Source: Bacteroidales bacterium (lineage in GTDB: Bacteria; Bacteroidota; Bacteroidia; Bacteroidales; B18-G4). From it: 10,059 nucleotides of DNA. The notes beneath the pieces were generated by a model, which had not been told where the DNA came from, did no database searches, and saw only the letters and a program-made list of their open reading frames with translations. Location: the NCBI GenBank assembly GCA_030618905.1, contig JAUXCL010000076.1, positions 1-10,059 of the forward strand, given 5' to 3'. How positions within the stretch are numbered: position 1 is the stretch's first letter; each line of letters begins with the position of its first letter. The position numbers and the translations under genes are program-made. Of the stretch, positions 1-8,400 are shown one piece after another.

Positions 1-509
1 AAAACCTTTAAAGGTTCCGGGTTGATGTATCCATTGGTAACCATTGCATTAGACAGGTTGTTTTTTGCAGCCAGCCTCGCAATATCCATCATAAACTCAA
101 CCCAAACAGTAGGTTCATTATAAGTATACGAGATGCCGCAATTTTCAGAATCTTTCAAGGCTACTTCCAGAACTTCTTCCGCCGAATAATTATGGAGGTA
201 TGGATAATCTTCAACACCATATTGCGATATCTCATAATTCTGGCAAAACTTGCAGCTCAGGTTACATCCCACGCTACCTACCGAAAGGATATTCCTTCCG
301 GGATGAAAATGGTACAATGGTTTTTTTTCAATGGGATCAAAGCGAATAGAGCATACTTTCCCGTAATTCAGAGACACCAATGATCCATCAATATTCTTTC
401 TGACTTTACAGACACCTGTTTTCCCGGAAGCCAAAAGGCAATTATGCGGGCAAAGTGTGCAGCGAACTTTCTGATCATCCAGCTGATCGAAATATTGGGC
501 GGTGTTCAT
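1..509 (-). CDS. amrS: AmmeMemoRadiSam-type radical SAM enzyme, 5' part (partial)
   Basis: Partial gene; the first 169 codons are visible from the ATG at 507-509 (read on the minus strand) and the frame stays open to the left edge. The N-terminus has the cysteine cluster CTLCPHNC (C17, C20, C24) followed by GVCKVRKN (C34), typical of the AmmeMemoRadiSam subgroup of pyruvate-formate-lyase-activating-like enzymes. The radical SAM signature is CNLSCKFC (C82, C86, C89; CX3CX2C), which binds the 4Fe-4S cluster that cleaves S-adenosylmethionine, and it is followed by QNYEIS. A later SYTYNEPTVW stretch (about 127-136) also fits this subgroup. The family is named for co-occurrence with AMMECR1 and MEMO proteins; its substrate is not established as far as I know, and any partners would lie outside the window. 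It is a cytoplasmic protein by sequence. It lies 68 bp downstream of the LOG gene on the same strand, so it may be co-transcribed; no convincing promoter was seen in the gap. Confidence 0.9.
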   Translation of the reverse strand, partial: MNTAQYFDQLDDQKVRCTLCPHNCLLASGKTGVCKVRKNIDGSLVSLNYGKVCSIRFDPIEKKPLYHFHPGRNILSVGSVGCNLSCKFCQNYEISQYGVEDYPYLHNYSAEEVLEVALKDSENCGISYTYNEPTVWVEFMMDIARLAAKNNLSNAMVTNGYINPEPLKV

Positions 510-577
510 GGTTTGTGGAGTGGCTTTCCAATGATGAAAATACTACAATAAGCGCTTCAATGCAAGAATTTTAAGCA

Positions 578-1168
578 TTAATAGCCCATTTCCCTAAGGC
601 GGTCTACCCATTTCTCAGCGACCAGGTAATTGTAATCTTTAAGTTTCTGTATAAGCTTAGCGGGGGAATCTTCCACGATCAGGTTTAACAAGTGTTCTTC
701 TCTCAGGAATTTGTCTTCTTCAGCCCTCTTCAGAAAACTGATCAGGTCATCAAAGAAGCCATCGGTATTGAGTATGCTTACGGGCTTCTGCATCAGGCCA
801 AGCTGATTCCAGCTGAGGACTTCAAATAATTCATCAAAAGTCCCAATCCCACCGGGGAGGGCGATAAAGGCATCTGATTTAGCTGCCATCAGCTCCTTGC
901 GCTCCGACATGGTTTCAACAATATGCATCTCTGTCAATTTTTTATGTGCAATCTCTTTTTCCATTAAAGCTTGTGGCATGACACCGATAACATTTCCTCC
1001 TTTCTCCAGGATGGTATCGGCAATAATCTTCATTAATCCTATATCAGCTCCGCCATAAACCAGATTAAGGCCTTCCTGAACCATCTCTTCAGCCATCTTT
1101 ATGGCATGATTCATGTATTTGTCGTGTACGCCCCTGCTGGAACCACAGAATACACATATGTTCTTCAT
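578..1168 (-). CDS. LOG-family (TIGR00730) nucleotide 5'-monophosphate phosphoribohydrolase
   Basis: 196-residue cytoplasmic Rossmann-fold protein of the LOG ('Lonely Guy') family. Members hydrolyse the N-glycosidic bond of nucleoside 5'-monophosphates, in plants releasing active cytokinin; many bacterial homologues act on AMP or have an unsettled substrate. Visible motifs are the N-terminal strand and loop ICVFCGSSRG (4-13), LVYGGADIGLM (36-46), the SERK stretch with R90, and the hallmark PGGIGTFDE (105-113) with E113, matching PGGxGTxxE that carries substrate-binding and catalytic residues. All expected residues are present, and the length is normal for the family. The frame is open 19 codons further upstream to 1225, but homology starts at MKNICVFCGS, so I place the start at 1168; the extension would also cover the likely promoter region. 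Neighbours are unrelated: the radical SAM gene downstream and manA divergent upstream. Cytokinin production should not be inferred from family membership alone. Confidence 0.93.
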   Translation of the reverse strand: MKNICVFCGSSRGVHDKYMNHAIKMAEEMVQEGLNLVYGGADIGLMKIIADTILEKGGNVIGVMPQALMEKEIAHKKLTEMHIVETMSERKELMAAKSDAFIALPGGIGTFDELFEVLSWNQLGLMQKPVSILNTDGFFDDLISFLKRAEEDKFLREEHLLNLIVEDSPAKLIQKLKDYNYLVAEKWVDRLREMGY

Positions 1169-1191
1169 AATCGCAATCAGTTGAAATTTGA

Positions 1192-1199
1192 TATCTTTG
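1192..1199 (+). promoter_or_regulatory. Candidate -7 promoter element for manA
   Basis: Reads TATCTTTG, a full match to TAnnTTTG. Transcription would start around 1206, with a leader of roughly 25 nt before the manA ATG at 1232. A -33 TTG at proper spacing is not evident (a TTG at 1181-1183 is too close). The box lies within the predicted LOG leader, so the two divergent promoters would overlap physically. Confidence 0.38.
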
Positions 1200-1206
1200 A
1201 GACGGA

Positions 1207-1214
1207 CAAAAATA
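1207..1214 (-). promoter_or_regulatory. Candidate -7 promoter element for the LOG gene
   Basis: On the minus strand this reads TATTTTTG, a full match to the Bacteroidota -7 consensus TAnnTTTG. It would start transcription near 1200, giving a leader of about 30 nt before the ATG at 1168. I find no good -33 TTG element at the usual distance, so the call rests on the -7 match and its position alone. Confidence 0.4.
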
Positions 1215-1231
1215 CATAAAATCAAGCCATT

Positions 1232-2215
1232 ATGAATGAACTATATCCCCTGAAATTCAAGTCTGTTTTCAAGGATAAAATATGGGGCGGACAGAAGATG
1301 AAGCAGTTTAAGGGTATGGATTTTTCCCCATTACCCAACTGCGGGGAAGCCTGGGTATTATCAGGAGTTAAGGACAATGAGTCGATTGTGGAGAATGGCT
1401 TTCTGGCAGGTAATAACCTGAATGAAGTGGTGGAGGTCTATATGTATGACCTTGTCGGGGATAAGCATTATGAAACTTACGGAAATGAATTTCCTATCCT
1501 GGTAAAATTGATAGACGCCAACGACTGGTTATCCATCCAGGTCCATCCGGATGATGAGCTTGCAACGCGGAGAAAAATAGGCAGGGGTAAAACAGAGATG
1601 TGGTATATCCTGGGATCTGATAAAAATGCTGAAATTATCACCGGATTTAACAAAAAAGTTGACAAAAGCACTTACAAACAACATCTGGATAATAAAACCC
1701 TGAAGGACATTTTAAACTTTGAAAAAGCTGAACGGGGAGATGTATTTTTCATGCCTGCCGGACGCGTCCATGCGCTGGGGCCGGGGATTTTTCTTGCAGA
1801 AATACAACAAACCTCGGATACTACTTACCGGATCTATGATTGGGACCGGGTAGATGATCAGGGCAAATCGAGGGAGATCCACACAGAACTGTCACTTGAT
1901 GCCATCGATTTTAACGTTTATAATGATTATAAAAGCAATCCTGATATTAAACAGGACCAAACAGCAAACCTCGTTAACAGCCCTTACTTTACCACAAATC
2001 TCATTAAGTTGTCAGGGCATTCACTTGAAAAAGAGATCAGCGCACTTGACAGTTTTATCATCTATTTATGTGTCAAAGGAAAAGTTGAGCTTCTCTACAC
2101 CGGTGGAAATGAGTATTTGGAAGCAGGGGAAGTAGCTTTGATTCCGGCCATAATGGAAAATTTGATTCTGAATCCTAAAGGAGATAGTGAAATTCTTGAG
2201 GTTTATATTGTCTAA
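1232..2215 (+). CDS. manA: Mannose-6-phosphate isomerase, type I
   Basis: 327-residue zinc-dependent cytoplasmic isomerase interconverting mannose 6-phosphate and fructose 6-phosphate, which links glycolysis to GDP-mannose and polysaccharide synthesis. Family motifs occur in order: the N-terminal LKFKSVFKDKIWGG (7-20), SIQVHPDD (101-108), GKTEMWYIL (119-127), and AGRVHALGPG followed by AEIQQTSDTTYRIYDWDR (176-206). Predicted zinc ligands are Q103, H105, E122 and H180, matching the Gln-His-Glu-His set of type I enzymes; R200 in the TYR stretch matches the conserved catalytic arginine region. The length is that of the short bacterial form, shorter than the roughly 390-residue E. coli protein. 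The C-terminal part (about 225-327) is a cupin-like beta domain. The start ATG gives the full family N-terminus. It is divergent from the LOG gene (63 bp gap) and 71 bp before a tlpA-like gene that appears to have its own promoter, so manA is probably monocistronic. Confidence 0.96.
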   Translation: MNELYPLKFKSVFKDKIWGGQKMKQFKGMDFSPLPNCGEAWVLSGVKDNESIVENGFLAGNNLNEVVEVYMYDLVGDKHYETYGNEFPILVKLIDANDWLSIQVHPDDELATRRKIGRGKTEMWYILGSDKNAEIITGFNKKVDKSTYKQHLDNKTLKDILNFEKAERGDVFFMPAGRVHALGPGIFLAEIQQTSDTTYRIYDWDRVDDQGKSREIHTELSLDAIDFNVYNDYKSNPDIKQDQTANLVNSPYFTTNLIKLSGHSLEKEISALDSFIIYLCVKGKVELLYTGGNEYLEAGEVALIPAIMENLILNPKGDSEILEVYIV

Positions 2216-2236
2216 CGTAATTATTTTTTAATTTTG
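2208..2236 (+). promoter_or_regulatory. Bacteroidota-type promoter for the tlpA-DUF6029-omp28 operon
   Basis: TTG at 2208-2210, an 18 nt spacer, then TAATTTTG at 2229-2236, which matches the -33 (TTG/TTTG) and -7 (TAnnTTTG) elements used by Bacteroidota housekeeping sigma factors at close to the usual 19 nt spacing. The -33 element lies inside the last codons of manA. Transcription would begin near 2243, leaving an A/T-rich leader of about 44 nt with no clear Shine-Dalgarno sequence before the ATG at 2287. Confidence 0.55.
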
Positions 2237-2286
2237 ATATTCATATTCTCATATTTAAGATAATCAATATCTAAACCAATTTAATT

Positions 2287-2811
2287 ATGAAAAAGATTTT
2301 GCTGATTACTACATTGCTGCTCATGACATCGGTTGTCTTCTCACAAACCTCTGAAGCCAAACAAAGAAGTAAGCTCCCTGCTGTTGACCTGAAAACCATG
2401 AATGGAGAGCCCTTTAACACTTCGAATATATCCAATGATGGCAAGCCAATTATTTTAAGCTTTTGGGCCCTTTGGTGCAAACCCTGTATCAGGGAATTGA
2501 ATACCATCAGCGAAGTTTATGATGACTGGGTTGATGAAACAGGTGTGAAGCTAATCGCTGTTTCCATTGATGATACCAGGTCAAGTTCACAGGTTAGCAC
2601 TTTTGCCAATGGAAATGCCTGGGACTATGAAATATTGCTGGATCCAAATGGAGATTTTAAGCGGGCAATGAATGTAAATTTGATCCCACATACTTTTCTA
2701 ATTGACGGAAATGGGAATATTGTTTGGCAGCATACTTCATTCTCAGAAGGATCTGAGCTTGAACTGATTGATAATGTACGAAAGGTGGCCAATGGTGAAA
2801 GCCTTGATTAA
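2287..2811 (+). CDS. Exported TlpA-like thioredoxin-fold disulfide reductase
   Basis: 174 residues. An N-terminal signal peptide is clear: KK at 2-3, a hydrophobic core at 4-18, and a probable cleavage site after VFS (residue 19). No cysteine sits at the cleavage site, so it is periplasmic or soluble in the envelope rather than a lipoprotein. The mature part is a thioredoxin fold of the AhpC/TSA-TlpA type: LPAVDLKTMNGEPF, strand IILSFWALW, active site WCKPC (C64 and C67), AVSIDD, and the cis-proline loop LIPHTFLID with P134, then NGNIVWQH. Family members reduce disulfides of partner proteins such as cytochrome c apoproteins or outer-membrane proteins. All catalytic parts are intact. It is first in a probable three-gene operon whose other two members also carry cysteine pairs, so those proteins are candidate partners (inference). 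Confidence 0.92.
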   Translation: MKKILLITTLLLMTSVVFSQTSEAKQRSKLPAVDLKTMNGEPFNTSNISNDGKPIILSFWALWCKPCIRELNTISEVYDDWVDETGVKLIAVSIDDTRSSSQVSTFANGNAWDYEILLDPNGDFKRAMNVNLIPHTFLIDGNGNIVWQHTSFSEGSELELIDNVRKVANGESLD

Positions 2812-2881
2812 TATTCACCAGGGCAATCGGCCATAGTACATCAAACCAAACCAATTACCAAATTCAAAAAATGCTCTTTAT

Positions 2882-4588
2882 ATGAAATTTAATCCATTTC
2901 AAATCATTCTTGCCTTCCTGCTCCTGGCACCTGTATCTTTGATAGCACAGCAGAATCCATTTACGGGTGGACAGGTTCACGGAAGCTTTCAAATAGATGC
3001 AGCCTATTATCAAACAGACTCAAAACTTGGGATAACAGATTCATTATTGGCTGGCAAAGAATTTCGCATGAACTCTTACGGCAGGGTGACCTATACCAAC
3101 GGCAGGTTTGAAGCCGGATTACGTTTTGAGGCCTACCTGCCGCCACTTGCCGGGTTTGACACCCGCTATGACGGCCTCGGTATACCGAATTATTACGTTA
3201 AATACAGTTGGGACAAACTGGAAGTCACTGCCGGTAACTTTTATGAGCAGTTTGGAAACGGACTGATCCTTAGGATCTACGAAGAATGGCAACTGGGTAT
3301 TGATAATTCCATCCGGGGACTCCGGGTCAAGTACAAACCTGCCAAAGGTGTTATTATCACCGGTTTATATGGGGTTCAACGGTATTTCTGGGAACCCTAT
3401 TTCGATGGCAATCGCGGAATCGTCAGGGGTATCGACGGTGAATGGTTTCTCAATGAGTCCATTAAAGGGATGGCAGACATGAAAACCAAATTTATCCTTG
3501 GTGCAAGTTTTGTCAGTAATTATGAGAAAGATCCCCAAAAGAAAACAATCATAGATTCAACGGTATATGCCTATAAACTTCCCAGGAATATTTCTGCCGC
3601 TTCAGGAAGATTAAACATTATCCATGGTGGTTTTAGCCTGATAACTGAATATGCCTATAAGATCAATAATCCTTCAGCGATGAATGATTATATCTATAAA
3701 ACCGGTGATGCATTTTTCATCACCTTATCCTATTCCAGGAAAGGATTAGGGCTTATGTTGACGGCAAAGCGGATTGACAATATGAGTTATAAATCTAAAT
3801 CCAGTGTTGTAGGTAACGAGCTGGACATCAACTATCTTCCACCCCTGACAACACAGCAGATTTACAGTCTTGCCACCATGTATCCGTATGCTTCCCAACC
3901 CAATGGTGAAATGGGCCTGCAGGGTCAGATCGTCTATACGATCCCCAAAAAGTCTAAGTTAGGTGGCAAATACGGAACCAAGATAAAATTGGATTATGCC
4001 AATATTGGCTCTATTGACATGCAGCCCATTGCCCCGGGAGTTCCGATAGGACAATCAGGGACAAAAGGGTATACCTCTGATTTCTTTAAGAGAGGAGATG
4101 AACATTTTTACCAGGAATTTGATGTATTGCTGAGCAAGAGGTTCAATAAGAAATGGAAAGCTGTTGTAGCCTATGTGTATCAAAATTCCAATATTGAAGT
4201 CGTTGAAGGACATATTGGAGAACCCGATGTACATGCCAACATCGCGATCGCAGATGTAACCTACAAGATTACGCCCATTAAATCCCTCAGGTTTGAATAC
4301 CAACAGTTATTTACGAAGCAGGATAATGGTAATTGGGTGATGGGGCTTGTGGAGTTTAATGTTGCTCCACACTGGTTCTTTACGCTTATGGATGAATACA
4401 ATTACGGAAACCCGGAAGAGGCCATGCAACTTCATTATTACAATGCAGCTTTTGCATATGTGAGAGGTGCAACACGTATTGCCATGGGTTATGGACGGCA
4501 ACGAGAAGGGCTGCTGTGTGTAGGCGGTGTGTGCCGACAAGTGCCTGCATCTAACGGATTTACACTAACCATTACCAGCACCTTTTAA
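2882..4588 (+). CDS. DUF6029-type outer-membrane beta-barrel protein
   Basis: 568 residues. A signal peptide (1-22, cleavage near LIA|QQ) is followed by a long series of alternating hydrophobic/polar strands rich in Tyr, Gly and aromatic residues, such as YVKYSWDKLEVTAGNFYEQF and IITGLYGVQRYFW, and the protein ends in a terminal phenylalanine (TITSTF). That pattern is what outer-membrane beta-barrels assembled by BamA look like. The sequence resembles the uncharacterised Bacteroidota family DUF6029; I assign this from recall, not a search. The only two cysteines form a C-x4-C pair (C546, C551) in CVGGVC, close to the C-terminus. Function is unknown; a porin-like or anchoring role is possible but not shown. 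It starts 70 bp after the tlpA-like gene with no promoter match in the gap, and ends 12 bp before the Omp28-like gene, which argues for a common transcript. Confidence 0.8.
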   Translation: MKFNPFQIILAFLLLAPVSLIAQQNPFTGGQVHGSFQIDAAYYQTDSKLGITDSLLAGKEFRMNSYGRVTYTNGRFEAGLRFEAYLPPLAGFDTRYDGLGIPNYYVKYSWDKLEVTAGNFYEQFGNGLILRIYEEWQLGIDNSIRGLRVKYKPAKGVIITGLYGVQRYFWEPYFDGNRGIVRGIDGEWFLNESIKGMADMKTKFILGASFVSNYEKDPQKKTIIDSTVYAYKLPRNISAASGRLNIIHGGFSLITEYAYKINNPSAMNDYIYKTGDAFFITLSYSRKGLGLMLTAKRIDNMSYKSKSSVVGNELDINYLPPLTTQQIYSLATMYPYASQPNGEMGLQGQIVYTIPKKSKLGGKYGTKIKLDYANIGSIDMQPIAPGVPIGQSGTKGYTSDFFKRGDEHFYQEFDVLLSKRFNKKWKAVVAYVYQNSNIEVVEGHIGEPDVHANIAIADVTYKITPIKSLRFEYQQLFTKQDNGNWVMGLVEFNVAPHWFFTLMDEYNYGNPEEAMQLHYYNAAFAYVRGATRIAMGYGRQREGLLCVGGVCRQVPASNGFTLTITSTF

Positions 4589-4600
4589 AATACATTGAAC

Positions 4601-5431
4601 ATGAAAAATATTAAAACATACATTTTACCCATCATCATACTCATCTTCACCATCACTGCCTGTGATGTCATCGAAGAGCCTTATTTAGTTCCGCTTGGAG
4701 AAAAACCACCGGAACCAGGGGTTAAGGTTAAGAAAGTACTCCTTGAGGAATTTACCGGTCATAAATGTCCTAACTGTCCTGAGGCTACAGAAGAGGCTAA
4801 AAACCTGAAAGGTATTTATGGTGAGCAAATTGTAATAATGGCTATCCATGCCGGTGGACTGGCAACACCTGACGCATCAGGGTTGTACACTGCCGATTTT
4901 ACAACATCAACCGGTAATACTGTATATGCCAAATATGATCCCGGGTATGTTCCCTGTGGCAGTGTCAACCGGATGAAAGACAAAGCAGAGTTTTATACCA
5001 GCTGGCAGGCCGATGTTGAAACACTTCTCGAAGAGCCCCAGGAGGCGAATATTGTCATCAATAGTACGTTCGATGACATTAATTTCGCACTTGATGTTAC
5101 TGTTGACGTGGAATTTCTGGTGGACCTGACCGGGACCTATAACCTGTGTTTTTATGTTCTTGAAAGCGGAATTATTGCCCCTCAGCTAAGTGATACAGGA
5201 GATATCCCGGGTTACCAGCATGATCACATGTTAAGAGGTTCTCACGGTGGAGCCTGGGGATTGGAAATCGCAAGCGGGAACATCCTTGCCGGTGAAACCG
5301 CCTCAAAAGAATTTCAAGTTACCATTGAGCAGGGCTGGATCCCGGAAGAGACCAGTGTTGTTGCTTTCATCACTGATGATGCTACATTCAGGGTCCTGCA
5401 GGCAGAAGAAAAACACATTACTGCATTTTAA
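4601..5431 (+). CDS. Omp28-like outer-membrane lipoprotein with thioredoxin-type CPNC motif
   Basis: 276 residues. The N-terminus is a lipoprotein signal with the lipobox ITAC (C21 becomes the lipidated residue), followed by the acidic DVIEE. A thioredoxin-like region follows: KKVLLEEFTGHKCPNCP with C56 and C59, IVIMAIHAGG, and a YVPCGSVNR loop (P118, C119) at the cis-proline position. This arrangement is typical of the Omp28-related family, first described as a 28 kDa outer-membrane protein of Porphyromonas gingivalis. The C-terminal half (about 150-276) is beta-rich and Ig-like. The family's biochemical role is not settled, but the CxxC motif suggests redox or disulfide-handling activity. 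I take the ATG at 4601 as the start; a TTG two codons earlier is also in frame but less likely. It is the last gene of the operon, and its stop codon overlaps the 3' end of the convergent protease gene by 14 bp. Confidence 0.88.
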   Translation: MKNIKTYILPIIILIFTITACDVIEEPYLVPLGEKPPEPGVKVKKVLLEEFTGHKCPNCPEATEEAKNLKGIYGEQIVIMAIHAGGLATPDASGLYTADFTTSTGNTVYAKYDPGYVPCGSVNRMKDKAEFYTSWQADVETLLEEPQEANIVINSTFDDINFALDVTVDVEFLVDLTGTYNLCFYVLESGIIAPQLSDTGDIPGYQHDHMLRGSHGGAWGLEIASGNILAGETASKEFQVTIEQGWIPEETSVVAFITDDATFRVLQAEEKHITAF

Positions 5432-8400
5432 CCATCTTCCGGGTTTCAAGGCCAGAAGAGGTTATGATCCGGTAGAAATAAATGCCCTCGGGCAAGTCCT
5501 GACCGGAAATATTTTCATTGCCCCATTGAACGATATGCTTTCCTGCGCTCATCTCTTTGCTGATGACTGTCTCTATTCTCTGACCGGAAAGATTGTATAC
5601 TTCAAGGGTCACGTGCGTAGTTTCCGACAATTCAAAACTGATGTTGATACGGCTGCTAAAAGGATTTGGGTAATGGTCATTAACCTGCAATACTGTATTG
5701 CCATCCAGTTCATGAATTGTTGTAACGATACTCTCGATACCAAAGAAATCAAGAAATACAGCCATCAGATCATCTTTTGTTAAATCACCATCATCCAGTC
5801 CGCCAAACTCAAGCGACATACCGATAGTTTTGTAAGCACCGGCATCATTGGAAACTGCACAACCATACACAGGATCCTCATTCTCAAAGAATAATTCCGC
5901 AGTATTCAATGCTGCAATATGATCCATATAATTGTTATCACCGCTATAGGTGTAATCCATTCCCGCACAAATTGAACCATCCTGTCCTATGACAGTACTC
6001 ATATCACCACTGCCATCATTGAGGCCATCAATATTGAACATGGGATGAACTGCAGTTTCACTATCGAAGGCCCAGGTATCCGAGCCTTCCATATAAAGCA
6101 TGCCTCCATCATTCAGGTAAGCCGCCAGGACATCTCCTTCATCCATTGATAAGGCATAATTATCGGGAAATACGCCCAAACAGATGAAAGTTGATGCATA
6201 CAGGTTTATGTTTTCGGGGATAGCGGTAGCATATTCAGCACTGACACCCAGGTTTTCAAGACAAGTCTGGATCTCATTCGCTGAGTTGTTGTTGCCGTCA
6301 AAGTCCAGAATCAGTACCGGGATCTGACCGATAATAATGTTGAATTCATCATCAAAAGCGATACCGGGATCTGCAGTCATATGGAAGTCGAAATCCGCCA
6401 TAAAACCATCTGGAGTTGACTCATCAGCTGTCACAATATAAGTTTGAGCCAGTGAATCTCCCGAAACAATATTGCCATAGTAAAGTATTGATTCATCCAG
6501 GCTTATGTATGTACTTGCCGGGATCAGTTCACCATTCACACTTTGGGCATCTGAAGACCCATTATTCTTAACGCTTATTATAAGCTCTGCTGTTTCACCC
6601 GGTTCCAGTTTGCCATTGTTATTACCGTTGGGATCATTGATCGAAAAGCTCCAAAGATTCAGTACAGGAGCATGGCCCATATCATTGAAATTGCTGTTCC
6701 AGGTTTCATCACCTGTAGATTCAATTTCAAAATTGATATTGTGAAGATCCGGAATGTCATTCGCTGTATTAAAGGCAACAGCACCGGAAACCAGCAATGT
6801 ATCACCTGCCGGAATAGCATCATATGTTTCCAGGCTATCCGTGAAAGTAATGAACTCATCACCTGTTGAAACGATAACTTCAACATTTGTGGCATCATCC
6901 AAACCGATATTGGTGAGTGCCAGATTGAACAGTATGGATTCACCGTAATCAATCATGCCGTTTCCATTCCCAGCGTTATCGTCCACCTCATGATATGCAT
7001 AAACTACATAAGGGCCATTGGCAGGAAGCACATCAACGGTATCGTATATGGTTTCAGTATTAAAAGCAGTTACAACCAGCAATGCTGTACCTGGTGTGAA
7101 GGTTTGGTTAATTATCACTGTCCCTGAGGCATCCGTAAATCCCCTCATATAGACATCCCCCTGGCTCAATGCCACCATAGCTCCTTCCACAGGTCCGGAT
7201 GATGATGAAATGGTAGTTAGAAATGGTATACCAGACATCACTGTGGTATTCGACACAGTCAATTCTTCTGGTTCAGCCGTACGCATTTGCAGTGATGGAT
7301 CACCAAAATAATTCCATGTTTTAGCTGTTTCCCAGTCTGAACTACCCCCCGATTCTGTACACATCAATGTCAATCCATTGAAGACCATTGAACCGATAGT
7401 TGTTCTTTGTTCAGTGGTATTTATCCCGTTCTGACCGGAATGGGCACTATAATCATAGCCTCCTGTCAGCACATCACTGAAATAATCCTGTCCCCGCATG
7501 GGTGGGTCCCAGGGCTGGCTGATAGATCCCCCAAGAAACATAATTGCACCTCCGTTTTCTTTCTTGAGCCAGGCTTCTGCAAAACAATCACCCCCTGACT
7601 TATTGAATTCACCATTGTTACAGGCTACTGAAAAAATGGCGGGCAGGCGGTCTGCATTGCTCAGGTTATTCACTGAGCTGTTACCAAATCCTGTTGTACC
7701 CCATGAAGTGGCTGAACCATGACCACAGTAATTAATGATGCTGGTACCGGTATTCACCGCATTACTTACCATGCTTCCGCTTGCACCCGGGTCATAGATT
7801 GAATTATGTGAATCATAGGTGAACGGGTCCAGTTTGTCATCGTAGATCACATCGATATGCTCAAAGTCATCTTCGTTGTCATCCCCGGGTCCTTCATTAG
7901 AAGCAATTCCTGTTGAAATAGCATACCATGCAGCTGCCATTTCCGGATTTTTCTCATAAGTGACAACCTTGTCAACCTGTATGGTCACATGACCTGCATC
8001 GTTGGCCGACATCCTGCCAATGCAGATATCTGCAAAGTCATCCGTACCAGCAACACATCCCAGTTGTGGATCCATTGGGTAGTACCCACTCAGGACATTA
8101 CTTTGAATGTCAGCCCAGTCACCAACCAGCTGCACATACAACAAATTATTATTGTCATCATACGCTTGTTGAATGACAGATTCAACATTGGTCCCTGTTG
8201 CCACAACTTCCTTTTCGACCAAATACCCTTTTTCTTTCTTCCATTGAATATAGGGCTCAATGGCATCTTCATCCCGGTCTGTACAAATCACAAGGATATC
8301 ACCAACCTCACTTATGGTCAGGTCGTCCCTGTTGTTTCCATAATTGATGAAAACAGAGCGATATACCGCATCCATCTCATAAAGAACGGATTCAACATCC

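Noticed and set aside
550..557. Palindrome AAGCGCTT between the radical SAM and LOG genes, considered as an operator
   Set aside because: An 8 bp palindrome is expected by chance in a window of this size and nothing else supports a binding site.
1169..1225. Upstream extension of the LOG gene to an ATG at 1225
   Set aside because: The extra 19 residues have no family similarity, homology begins at MKNICVFCGS, and the extension would cover the candidate promoter region.
5247..5783. 178-codon open frame on the plus strand
   Set aside because: It lies across the ends of the Omp28-like and protease genes in another frame, has no start context or recognisable domain, and both overlapped genes are well supported.
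5733..6329. Reading the alpha/beta module as an active glutamine amidotransferase-type enzyme
   Set aside because: The conserved Cys in STFICLG lies in a strand, not in a GxCxG nucleophile elbow, and no His-Glu pair in the expected place is visible.
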